56,343 nucleotides of DNA from Candidatus Gastranaerophilales bacterium (GTDB lineage Bacteria > Cyanobacteriota > Vampirovibrionia > Gastranaerophilales > Gastranaerophilaceae): NCBI GenBank assembly GCA_944325595.1, contig CALVAQ010000011.1:1-56343 (forward strand), written 5' to 3'. How positions within the stretch are numbered: the first letter of the stretch is position 1; each line of letters begins with the position of its first letter. The notes beneath the pieces are model-generated. The model was not told the origin of the DNA. It saw only the letters and a list, made by a program, of their open reading frames with translations, and did not search any database. Positions 32,283 through 43,800 of the stretch are shown piece after piece. The position numbers were made by a program, and so were the translations under genes.

Positions 32283-33508
32283 AAAGAAGGGTTGTAGTTA
32301 CAGGCATGGCGCTTGCCAGCCCTTTGGGCTGTGATGTCAAAACAGCTTTTGAGCGGCTGAAGGTCTTTGAAAACTGTGTCAGGTATTCAAAAGAACTTGA
32401 TGAATATGAAAATATGAATACACGTCTTGCTGCACCTGCGGACAGTTTTGTTGCTCCATCGCATTTTAACAGAAAAGTTACAAGGACAATGGGACGTGTT
32501 GCTGTTATGAGTACTGCTGTGTCCGAACAGGCGCTTTTTGATGCGGGGCTTTTGGGAAATGATGTTATTTCAAACGGACAAACGGGTGTCAGTTATGGCT
32601 CTTCATCGGGCTCTTTGGAATCTATCATAGATTTTTACACTATGGAAAAAGAAAAAAAAGTCAGAGGTGTGAATTCCGGCTCTTACATAAAAATGATGCC
32701 GCAGACAACGACAGTAAATATTTCTTTGTATTTTAAAACAAAAGGCAGGCTGATTCCGACTTCAACCGCATGTACCTCCGGCTCTATGGGAATAGGTTAT
32801 GCATACGAAGCAATAAAAAACGGGTACGAAACAGTCATGATAGCTGGCGGTGCTGATGAACTCCACGCATCTCATATTGCAATTTTTGATACACTTTATG
32901 CAACAAGTCTAAAAAATGATACGCCAAAACTCACACCATCACCTTTTGACAAAGCCAGAGACGGACTTGTGCTTGGAGAAGGTGCAGGAACTTTGATTCT
33001 GGAAGAGTACGAACACGCAAAAGCCAGAGGGGCAAAGATTTATGCAGAGGTAATAGGGTTTGGCACATCAACTGACGGAACACATATAACAAACCCGTGT
33101 CATGAAACAATGGGTTCTGCTTTGTCTCTTGCTATCGAAGATGCGGGGATTTCCGCGGATGATATAGGATACATAAATGCCCACGGTACTGCAACTTTGC
33201 AGGGCGATGTTGCCGAAACGATTGCGACCTATGATGTCTTTAAAAGAGCGGTGCCTGTTAGTTCCATAAAAAGCTATACAGGTCACACTCTGGGTGCCTG
33301 CGGGGCTATAGAAGCGATAATGTCAATTGAAATGATGAACAGCGGATGGTTTGCTCCTACCCTTAATTTGAACAATGTGGATGAAAATTGTGCTCCGCTT
33401 GATTATATCACCGGCAGCGGCAGAAATATTGATACAAACATTGTTATGTCAAACAATTTTGCTTTCGGCGGAATAAATACATCTTTGATTTTTAAAAAAA
33501 TTGATTAA
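32279..33508 (+). CDS. Beta-ketoacyl-ACP synthase of the APE-like cluster (KS 2)
   Basis: 409 residues, GTG start in a 4-nt overlap with the reductase gene. FabF-like: TSTACTSGSMGIGYAYEA (Cys nucleophile, ~160-177), NAHGTATLQGD (~298-308), YTGHTLGACGA (~334-344) and NNFAFGGINTSLIF near the end. Corresponds to the second ketosynthase (ApeR/ApeO type). Last plus-strand gene of the cluster; it overlaps the convergent small exported-protein gene by 4 nt and no terminator lies between. Confidence 0.9.
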   Translation: MKRRVVVTGMALASPLGCDVKTAFERLKVFENCVRYSKELDEYENMNTRLAAPADSFVAPSHFNRKVTRTMGRVAVMSTAVSEQALFDAGLLGNDVISNGQTGVSYGSSSGSLESIIDFYTMEKEKKVRGVNSGSYIKMMPQTTTVNISLYFKTKGRLIPTSTACTSGSMGIGYAYEAIKNGYETVMIAGGADELHASHIAIFDTLYATSLKNDTPKLTPSPFDKARDGLVLGEGAGTLILEEYEHAKARGAKIYAEVIGFGTSTDGTHITNPCHETMGSALSLAIEDAGISADDIGYINAHGTATLQGDVAETIATYDVFKRAVPVSSIKSYTGHTLGACGAIEAIMSIEMMNSGWFAPTLNLNNVDENCAPLDYITGSGRNIDTNIVMSNNFAFGGINTSLIFKKID

Positions 33509-33816
33509 CGGGAGGCTCTCAAAAGCTTTAATGAGGCTTTGTACTCTCTTTTTAGGCATATTTTTTCGTTTGTCAAATCCTGAATTTGTTTTTCATAGGC
33601 TTTGATTTTTCTTTTTGTCTGCGGGTCATTGCAGTAATCGGCTTTTGAAAGTTCTTGTATAGCCAGCATTTTTCCTTTTACCTGTGCATTTATAACCTTG
33701 TTTCTTATCACTTTGTTGTTGTGGAGTATTTTCTTTTGCGTACGGTAGCCGCAGGCTGCATTTGCTGAATTTATGCCCAGAAGAATAATGAACAAAGCTG
33801 CAATAATTTTTTTCAT
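33505..33816 (-). CDS. Small exported Lys-rich protein, unknown
   Basis: 103 residues. Signal peptide with a hydrophobic core (~5-16) and ANA/A cleavage. Mature protein: three Cys, then a long charged helix (KRKIKAYEKQIQDLTNEKI) likely to form a coiled coil. AGGAG lies upstream of the ATG. It sits tail-to-tail with the last ketosynthase gene. No family recognised; periplasmic location follows from the signal peptide. Link to the cluster is only positional. Confidence 0.65.
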   Translation of the reverse strand: MKKIIAALFIILLGINSANAACGYRTQKKILHNNKVIRNKVINAQVKGKMLAIQELSKADYCNDPQTKRKIKAYEKQIQDLTNEKICLKREYKASLKLLRASR

Positions 33817-33970
33817 AAAATTTCTCCTCTTATAGTATTTATGAGGTTAAACATTATTTGAAAAAGCTTCAATAGCCTGTAGAGCAGTATTTTGGAATAC
33901 ATTAAATGACGGATAACATTTTTTTCAATGGAGTTTATACTGTAATAAAATACGGGGAGATTATATTCTT

Positions 33971-34453
33971 ATGGGAATTCAAATTGATAATACAAACCTG
34001 CAAAACGGCGTTATAAATAACCTTTATACAAAGGTGCAGGGTTATACTTCTCAATTTTTAAACACTGATACGAGAGAGTTTGCATCGTATTTAAAAAAGA
34101 ATTATGACTCAATTGACAAAAATGCCGACAGCGAACTTTCGCAAGAAGAAGTCGCTGCTGCAGCAAAAAGAGATGCAAGAAACGAAGAATTGAAAAAACT
34201 CATAGACAATACAAGCCTTGAAAAAATGTTTGCGAACATTGACACTGATGAAAGCGGAACAATATCGTACAGTGAAACCGATCCGAACGGAAATCTTTCG
34301 GGTATTCTAAAATCCGCATACAATGATATTCAGGCTAATTCTCAAAATTGGAAAAATACGGCAGTAAATCTGACACAGAATTTGTGTAAAAACTATTACG
34401 CATCTTCTGCAATGACATCACTTGCAACCGGTGCGGTGAGTGCACTTGTCTAG
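33971..34453 (+). CDS. EF-hand calcium-binding protein
   Basis: 160 residues, no signal peptide. Two complete EF-hand loops: DKNADSELSQEE (~49-60) and DTDESGTISYSE (~90-101), with acidic residues at positions 1, 3, 5 and 12. The C-terminal third is Ala/Ser/Thr-rich and weakly hydrophobic (SSAMTSLATGAVSALV). EF-hand proteins of this size are frequent in Gastranaerophilales as far as I know. Possible Ca2+ sensor or buffer; partner unknown. A strong terminator follows. Confidence 0.82.
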   Translation: MGIQIDNTNLQNGVINNLYTKVQGYTSQFLNTDTREFASYLKKNYDSIDKNADSELSQEEVAAAAKRDARNEELKKLIDNTSLEKMFANIDTDESGTISYSETDPNGNLSGILKSAYNDIQANSQNWKNTAVNLTQNLCKNYYASSAMTSLATGAVSALV

Positions 34454-34483
34454 CCGGAATATTCAATTATTGCACAAATAATT

Positions 34484-34518
34484 TTAAACCGTTATTTCTA
34501 ATAACGGTTTAATTTTTT
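34484..34518 (+). terminator. Intrinsic terminator after the EF-hand gene
   Basis: Stem TTAAACCGTTAT/ATAACGGTTTAA with a short loop, then TTTTTT. The A/T-rich flanks may let it also serve the convergent small membrane gene. Confidence 0.88.
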
Positions 34519-34528
34519 GTTTTATTGA

Positions 34529-34813
34529 TTATTTGTTTAAAATTTTTTCGACAACAGGAGCAGGATTGTTTTTGTATCTGTAAAACAAGCACATATCCGT
34601 AATCAGGAACATCATATTGGCAATATAAAGCAGAATTACAATATCAAGACTGTAGAGGAGTTTGTGCAATATTCCGCAGATATATCCTGCCAGTATCAGG
34701 TATGAAAAATGTATGCTTTTTCCCTGAACACATTTGCATCTGTACGTTTTATATGCGGCTATCGGCCAGCTTATTCCAAAGCATACCAGCATTCCGGCTT
34801 CAAAAATACTCAT
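34529..34813 (-). CDS. Small three-helix membrane protein, PQ-loop/SemiSWEET-like
   Basis: 94 residues, three hydrophobic helices (~6-20, 35-52, 57-76). FGISWPIAAYKTYRCKCVQGKSIHFSYLI (in parts: FGISWPIAAYKTY, QGKSIHFSYLI) resembles the PQ-loop half-transporters, where a Pro in helix 1 is followed by a K..G.S segment. SemiSWEETs move sugars as dimers; that function is only suggested. GAGAGGA-type site upstream of the ATG. Confidence 0.6.
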   Translation of the reverse strand: MSIFEAGMLVCFGISWPIAAYKTYRCKCVQGKSIHFSYLILAGYICGILHKLLYSLDIVILLYIANMMFLITDMCLFYRYKNNPAPVVEKILNK

Positions 34814-34898
34814 TGTTCCTCTCCAAAAAGTAAAGTTAGTTTTGTTACGTAAATATTATTGCTCCGTACAGAAAATTTGTAAACCGTTTTTTGATGTA

Positions 34899-37800
34899 TT
34901 ACAGATTTTCAGTTTCCATACACCACATTGTCATAATATTTTGTGTAAGTTTGTCTATATTAATGAATTTAATCTGTGCAATTCCGTCTTTGGTATTTTC
35001 AACAATACCGTCAATATTGAACGAAGCATCACCTTTTTTCATTTGTATATGAAGTATTTTATCTTTTTTGAGTCCTGTATGTTTGTTTGTATCAGCCTCA
35101 ACCATAATTCCCTCCTGAGAAATAGCGACAAGAGACTTAATTGTCGGATTTGGCTGTGATTGTTCTGATGCCCCGAGGATTTCGTTGTCAGTGTTTCTTA
35201 TTACCCAGGATATGTTTCTCACAGCTGTTGAGTGTTCTGAATTTGTGATTTTGTTTTCATCATCGTTTGTTTTGGGTTCCTGAGTAAGGTAATTGATATT
35301 CGGAACATTGAACTGTTTGTTTGGGTCATTTTTATTAATCATGTCTCCGGCTTCATCGGCAGGATTGTTTGGTTTTATATCAATTTTTACTTCTTCGTTC
35401 ATACCCAGATTGAAAGAAGTGTTGTTGTTTACACTGATATACGGCTCATCATCATAATGTTTGTTGATTGGATAATCCTGAGAATGCGAAGTATTGTCAA
35501 TATCAACTCTGTACTTGTTGTTTCTGAAAATTGCTTTTTCTCCGATAATTCCGCTTTCAACATTTATGTTTGAGAAAGCTTCGGAATCACTGCCTACAGT
35601 ATCAATGAAAGCGTAATCGGAATACAATTTTTCAAAGTTTGCGCCAAACTGTGCTCCGTCTACGGAGTCACCTATTGTCAGATGAACATTGAGGGCATGT
35701 TTGTCATTTTCGTCAGGGGTATAGAATGCATTGTGCGGGTCAGAGCCAACGTCGGGCTGTGAATAGTTTGCACCCTGAATATCAAAATCAAGAAGCTCTC
35801 CGTTTTTGTTTGCATTATGGAAGCCTGTTGCTTCTTTGCCGTTTGCATCAACACGTTTTTGTCCGCTCACGGAACCGTCTGAAATATCATAAACCTGTGC
35901 GGTGATTGTATCGGCTTTCAGTGTTACTTTATCCTGAATATAAGCATGATATATGTCCAGTTTGCTGTTCGGACCGACATTATTTATCTGGTCATATGAC
36001 ATTCCTGGTCTGTATTGTGTGCCTTGCCCGTTTACGTCTTTTACGGTGAGATTAACCGTTTTGGGAACAACCGACGGGTCTCTTTCTACTCTGCCGAGAG
36101 TTGTTATTGTGAGTTTTTCGTCTTCTACATTTACGGTAATGTCATCGCTTGCCGCAATTTCGTTGATATATGTGTTTCCGTCAGAATTGATTTTTATTGA
36201 ACCGTTCTTGCTGAGCATTGAATCAATATTTAATGCGGAATCACTGTTTATTGTAGTATTCAGAGTTGATTCGGAACTCAATTTGCCTGTACTTGTGAAA
36301 TTTTCGACATTTATAGCACCGTTTGTGCCGCCGGCATAAAGATATATATTGTTTGCTGTGATATCGTCTGCATTGAGTACGCCGTTTACCGAAGTAAGCA
36401 GCATATCTTTTGCGGAAAGTGTTCCGACATTCATGTTGTCATCGGCTCTTAAGTTTATATCGCCGTCAGCAGAAGCGTTGATTGTACCTGTTGTGTCAAC
36501 ATTTATTGCGTTTGTCGGGTCAAGTGAGGCGAATCCGTTTGTAACTATATCATTCAAGGTTTCATCCAGTACACCGATGCTGCCGCCTGTTACCGTCAAA
36601 TCAATTCCTCCCTCGCCGGAGACAATACCTTTGTTGCTGCCCTGTGCTTCCGGTGTTGGGGCTGTATTGTTTATGCTGCCGTTTGTTACAACAATTTCTG
36701 TTTTGTTGTCTGCGGAAATATTTCCGTCTTGTCTGTTATGCGCAATATTCAGGTTTGAATTTTGTGCGGAAATACTTATGTCTTTTGCAGAAAGTCTGCC
36801 GTTGAGGTCAATATTGTTTCCTGTGTTTTGAATTGACAATTTTTCACCGGCTTCCAGCGTTGTGTTGCTTCCGACAGAAATACCGCCAGAAACAGAACTT
36901 GTAATATCAAGATTGTTTCCTGCGCTAACGGAGGAACTTTCACCAAAACCAATACCGCCTTCTGTGCCAGAAATAGTAATATTATTGTCTGCGGAAATGG
37001 TTGTTCCGTCTCCTGTATGGATACCGTCAGAGCCTTCATTTGTTATAGACATATCTTTAGACGAGGATATATTTGACCCTGCACCGACAGAAACACCGCC
37101 TGAACCGATGTTTGAAATACTTACACCGGTACCGGATATAGTGTTTTGTTCACCGAGCATCATTCCTGCATTGCTCGAAACATTAACGGAACCTGCTGAT
37201 GTAATACCTGTTGAATTGCCTATTGAAAGAATATCTGTGCCTTCATTCTTTATTAAGATATCATTAGCTGTAGATGTTACAGTAGAACCTCCGCCGATAG
37301 ACAAACCTCCTGAGCCGGTGTTTGAGATATCAATACCTGCTGCTTCAATTTCTGATTGAGCACCGATATCTATACCGCCGTTGCCGGAAATTGTAGCAGA
37401 ACCGGATGCTGTGATATCAGAAGAGTCTCCGATAGTAATACCTTCTGAGCCTTTATTTGTAATTGAAATATTTTGAGAAGAAGCATTGATACTTGAGCTG
37501 TCTCCGATTGATAACGAACCGGAACCGTTGTTGGACAGACTAACCTGAGAACCTGATAAGGAAGATTGATTACCGATGCTCAATCCGCCTGCCGCTGCAG
37601 ATATTTCGGTTTTGCCTGCTGCATTGATTGCTGCATTATCTCCAAACTCAACTCCGCCGTCAGCAGTATTTGAAACTGTAAGGTCATTAACTGCATCAAG
37701 TTTTGCATTGTTTCCAAAAGTAATCGCACCGGAATTTGAGTTTGTTACAGATAAATTGCTGCCTGAAAGAACAGCATCTGTGCCAAAGTTTATTCCGCCG

Positions 37801-40800
37801 GCGGTATTTGTAAGCGTAGTGTCTTTGTCTGAAGTAATGCTTACACCGTTTCCTGCTTGAATGCCCTGTGCACCTGAATTTGTTATTAAGACAGTGTTGT
37901 TGTTAGCATTTATTGCTGCATTATCACCGAAGGAAATACCGCTGTTTGCACCTGTCGCTGTATTTTGTATATTGATTTGTCCGTCAGGCGCCTGAGCAAG
38001 ACCGTTTATTTGTCCGTTAATCTGAAGGCTGCCGGCAGTGCCTGAATTGTTAAGATTTAAAATGCCCGTATATACATTATGGTTGTCCAAAACGCTGTAT
38101 ACGGTAATTATTGCATCTTTTCCGAGAATCAGATTGCCCGAACCGGTATTGTTAAAGGTAAGAGTCGTTCCTTTGTTTTCTATATCCGAGTTTATTGTTA
38201 AGTCGTTGTCGGCACCGTTTGTGAATGTATTTGTCGAGCCGAGTTCTGCAGTCAGTGCTCCGGACAGACTCATTGAACCGTCATTGTTTGTAACAGAAAG
38301 GTTTCCGTAATTTGTTATATCAGAAGTGATGTTGAGTCCGCCGTTTCCGTCATTTGTAATACTGATTGTATTTTGAGAACCGTTTGTTTTTCCGTTATCG
38401 ATTTTGTTTGATGTTATATTCAAAGAGCCGTTATGGTTGTGGATTGTAATATCCGAATGAGCACCGGAAGAGTCATTTACAAAATCATTGTTTATCGTAC
38501 CGCTGATTTGAGTGCCCTGTGCTCCGTGTGATTGTATGTTGAGAGAACCTTTATTGTTGTTTATTGTTCCTCTGATTGCAAGACCTGCCAAATCTCCATC
38601 GTTGTTTGAAAGAATTTGTGAGTTGCCGTTATTATTTATTGTTCCGTTTACGGTAAGCAGCCCGTTTCCTTCATGTCTGATGGTAGTGTTTGCACCGGAA
38701 GTAACAGAGCCTACTGTCATTGAAGCATTTCCGGTTGATTCGTTAACCAGATTAACATTGCCGTTTGTATTTTGAACAGCTCCTGAAAGTGTCATATCTC
38801 CGTCATTTGCAGTAATTGTCAAATCATTGTTACTGTTGGAAACAGTTGTTCCAGAAATCTGGGTTATGCCGTTTTGTGCGGTTACAGACAGCCCGTTCTG
38901 TGCGGAAATATTGCTGTTTATATTTACATCTTGAGCGGAATTTATTGCTATTTGTGAACCGTCAATTTCTCCGTTTGTGTTTATTGAGCCGCTGCCTGTT
39001 GTATTCAAATCAACCACACCGTTTTGTGCTGTAGCGTTGATATCACCAGTATTGAAATCAGCATCCGGACTTGTGAGATAGATATTTGTTCCCGTTGCAT
39101 TGACGTTGCCTCCTGCATTTAAGAGGATTGAAGCCCCGTCTGTTCCAACTGTATCTGCTGCTATTATGGAGATATCTTCGCCTGCATTTAAAACCGTATC
39201 GTTAACTGTTTGTGTAACAGAACCGGAAGATTCCAGATTGATATCAGTTCCTGCATCAAGAACAGCACCCAGCGTAATATTGCCGTTGTTTGCAGTTAAG
39301 TCAATATTTTGCTGTGCAGTAAGGTTTTTGTCTATATTGAGTGCATTGGCAGAATCAAGACTGATGTAACCGCCTGCCGTGAGATCGTCATATACGGTTA
39401 TGTTTCCGCTGCCGGTTGTCGTGAGGTCAATATCTTTTTGTGCATCAATAGTTGATGTGTTTATGTCACTGTCCACACCTTTTAGAACAATGGAACCGCC
39501 GTTTTCATCTCCGTCTGCGTTTTGTGCGGAAGCATAGACAGTGCCTGAACCTTGAGTCGTAAAGCCTATTGCCTGTCCGTTCGGAGTTCCTATGTTGCCG
39601 TTTGTGCTGGTTAGGTTAATGTTTCCGCCGGTAGTTTGAAGCGCTGCACCATCGGTTGTCTGTGTAATATTGTTTTGAGCTTGCAAATCTATTTGATTTG
39701 CGTTAATAACTCCGTTTAAGGAAATATTGGTTTGTGAATTTATTTGAGCTATATTCTGTACCGATATATTTCCCGCATTAAAATCACCTGCTGAAGCAAG
39801 ATATGCACTTCCGTTTTGCGCCGTGGCATTGACAAGTCCTTCAACAGCGGTATTTATACTTTCCGAAGAAGATCCTATGCTGCCTGTATTGCTGATTAAA
39901 TCAGCATTTCCTCCGGCAGTAACACCTGTTTGTGAATAATCTGACTGAACAAGATTTCCTTCTGCAGTGAGCTTCAAATCGTTTGCGGATGTAATTTCAC
40001 CTATGACAAAATCACCTGTGTTATCTTCAAGATAAAGATTTTGACCGTTTGCATTGACTTCTCCGCCTGCATTTACGAGAATAGAATTTTCTGCCGATCC
40101 GGCATTTGCTGCATTTATGATATTTATGTCATTGGCTGCGTTCAAAGCTGTATCTGTCGTCTGCTGGATAATATTGCCGTTTGTATCAATGTTTATGTCT
40201 GTTCCTGCTGTAACTGTCGAGTTGAGTGTAATGTTTCCGTTTTGAGAACCGAGAGAAACAGAGTTGTTTGATGCAGTAATATCATAATTCAGCACCAGGT
40301 CATCGGCAGAGTTTATATTTATATAGCCGTTTGTGGTGCTCAATCCGGGGGATGCTACCGTAATTTTTCCGCCGGTGGTTGTTGTCAGGTCGATATTGTT
40401 TTGTGCGCTGATTGAACCTGTGTTGATGTCGCTTTCAACACCGTTTAGTACAACCGAGCCATTATCTGCGTGTGCTTCAACACTGCCTGCTGAAAAATCT
40501 ATTGCATTTGCCGGTGTATCTGCATTTTTTGCTTCGCCTATGTCGCCGTTTTGTGCATTAAGAACAAGTTTTTCTTTTGCTTCTATTGACTTGTTTAAGG
40601 ATGAATCCTGTGTAATATTCTGAGCTGATTCCAGATTTACATTTGCACCTTTTACAAGTCCTGTCAGATGCAGATTTCCCGAACTAGTAGTTGTAATATT
40701 AACACTGCCGTTGTCTGCTGCAGTTACTGTTGAAAGTGTCAAATCTTTGTTAGGACTGGACAGATAAATGTTTTGTCCCTGTGCACCGACAGTGTTACCT

Positions 40801-43800
40801 GCATTTAGGAGTATAGATTTTGAAGAAAGTCCGATGTCACCGCCTGCAGCAAGATTGATATTATTTTGGGCATTCAAAACAATATTGTTATTTGCTGCTT
40901 CCTGCGTAATTGAACCGCCTGCAGTGATATCAATATCTGTTCCCGCTGTAATAAGAGAATCAAGCAGTATATCCTTTTGAGCGGCGAGGGAGACATAATC
41001 CGTAGCTGTCAAATTATGTTCAAGAATCAATCCTTCAGCCGAATTTAAATTTATATATCCTCCGGCATTGAGTTCGTTTGAAACGGTGATATTGCTGCCC
41101 TCACCTGTTGTTGAAATATCTATGTTGTCTCCTGCCGTTACTGAGGATGTGTTAATACTCGTATTTACACCGTTTAGAACAACAGAACCGTTGTCAGCGT
41201 GGGCTTCCAGCGTTCCTGTTGCAGAAAAGTCAATTGCATTTGCCGGAGTTTCTCCTTCTGCCGGTTCTCCTATGCTGCCTGATGTACTTTCGAGTCTGAC
41301 ATTGGCTGCCTGTATTGATTTTTCTAGGTTAGAACTTTGGGTTATGTTATTTACAGCTGTTAAATTTACATCGTTTGCCTGAATGAGTCCGCTCATATTC
41401 AACGCATCGGAAGAAGTTATATCAACCGTATTCTGAGCAGTAATTTCTCCGGTTGTAAGGGTTCCTTCCGGGCTGTTTAGATATATGCTGTCTGAGGAAG
41501 ATGCATCAACCTTGCCGTTTTCTCTTATGTTTATGTCAATTTCATTTCCTGAAGAACCGATTGAGCCGTTGTTTGATATCAGCGAAACATTCTGTCCGTC
41601 TATTGCTTTTGAGATACTGCTGCTTTGAGTAATACCCTGAGCGGATGACAAGGAAATGTTTCCGCCGTTTATAAGTCCGGAAAGATTTATATTGCCCGTT
41701 TCCGTTGTTACTTGTACAATTCCGTCAGCAGAAGAGTCTGCACTGTTTATTCCTGCAATATTAAGATTGCTGTCTTTGCTGCCAAGGTAAATATTTTCTC
41801 CGTCTGCTTTGACAGTGCCGTCAGCATTTATCAAAACAGAATTTGTATTTGCGCCTACATCGCCGGCTGCATCAAGTATAACATTTCCGTCTGTCAGAAG
41901 AGTTGTATCATTTGTTGATTGGGTAATATTGCCTTCTGATGTAATTTGAATATTGTCTGCGGAACTAATTAATCCCGTAAGATTTACATTTTTGTCTTCC
42001 GCATCGTTTTGGATTGTTACGGAACCCTGAGCACTTATTCCGCCGGCATTTATATCTCCGGCAATTGTTTCGGTATATTCAGGAACTTCCGGTGTTTCTT
42101 CATCACCCGGTATTGCCGGGTGTTTTATTTCTGTTTTGTTTGCTTTTATTGAAACAGAGCCGTTTTGTGCAGCTGCTTTTGTAATAGTGATGTTTCCGCC
42201 GTTTGATGTAACGGAAAGTCCGTTGGAGTTTGAATCGGCACCGTTTGCCGTAATTGTTCCGTTTGTTTGGGTAATATCTCCGTTTGCTTCAATGTTTACA
42301 TATGTTCCTGCTGTAATATCAGAATTCAGTCCTACATTGCCGTTTGCTGCATTCAAGTTTGTGTATGTTCCTGAGTTAACATCTGCATTGACGGAAATAT
42401 TTCCGTTTGCTGCAGCAATATCGGTATATGTATCTGAAGAAATATCCGCAGATATGTTTAAATCTCCGTTTTGTGCATTCAGCTTCAGATAATCCGATGA
42501 ATCTATATTTTGTGAAATATCGAGGCTTTCAGCAGAATTGAGACTTATATATCCGTTTGTGGTAGTGAGATTATTGTTTACCGTGATGCTTCCGGAATTT
42601 GTAGTTGTAAGGTCAATATCCGTACCGGCATTTATAGTGTCTGTGACAATATCTGTATCAATACCGTTTAGAACAATTGCACCTGTTGCATCGGCTTTAA
42701 TCGTTCCGCCGGATGAAAAATCTATTGCACCGCCTGAAGATGCATCCGCACTTCCGATACTTCCGTTTTGAGCATTGAGTACCAGATTTGAAGAAGCTTC
42801 AATTGCTTTTTCAAGAGAACTTTCCTGAGTTATTCCCTGTGCGGAATTAACGGTAATGTTTCCGCCTTTTACCAGACCTTCAAAATGTACATTTCCGTTT
42901 CCTGTAGCGGAAAGACTGATATTTCCGTCTGCTTGTTGTGCATTTTTATTTATTCCTGAAATATTCAGGTCTTTGTCTGTACTTTCAAGGTAAATATTTG
43001 TTCCGTCAGCACCTACAGTTCCTTCCGCATTCAAAGAGAGATGTTTGTCATTTGAACCGATGTTTGTGCCGGAGAGCGTTATGTTGTTTCCTGAATCAAG
43101 AGCAAGTCCTGTTCCGCTGTGTATGATATCACCCTCAGATGAAACAGAAATGTCTCCTGCGGCACTTACAGTGTCGTTTACAACTATATTGCCCGCAGCC
43201 GTATTTTCGACAGAAACGGTCGACTCTTGAGAGTTTATTGTTCCGATTGTAATATTGCCGCTTTCTGAGGATGCACCGGAGTTGTTTATTGTGACTTCAC
43301 CTTTAGCATTAACGCTGTTTAGGGTAATATCACCGCCGCCTTTGTTTGAAACGTGGATATAACTGTCAGCCGTACCGGATTGTGCATTCGTGCCGCTTGT
43401 TATTGAATTGGCTTCATTTTGAACAATTCCGCCGTTTGCCGCAAGGTTTACATATTTTCCTGCCGAAATATCGTGGTTTATTTCAAGTGCTTTTGCTGAA
43501 TCAAGACTGATGTATCCGTTTGCTGAATTAAGCGCATTTTGAACCGTAATATTTCCTTTTGTCGAATCATCAACTATTGTTGTCTTGAGATCAATGTCCG
43601 TACCGGCGGAAATTGATTGTGTATTTATGTCTGTGTCAATACCGTTTAGAACAACGGAACCGTTTGTTGCAATTGCACTCAGATTTCCGTCTGCCGAGAA
43701 GTCCACGGCATTTCCTGTTTGTCCGATGCTTTCACCGGCGCTCAGTGTTAAATTGCCTGATGCATCAATAGAACGGTCAGGACCGCCTTGAGCAATGTTT

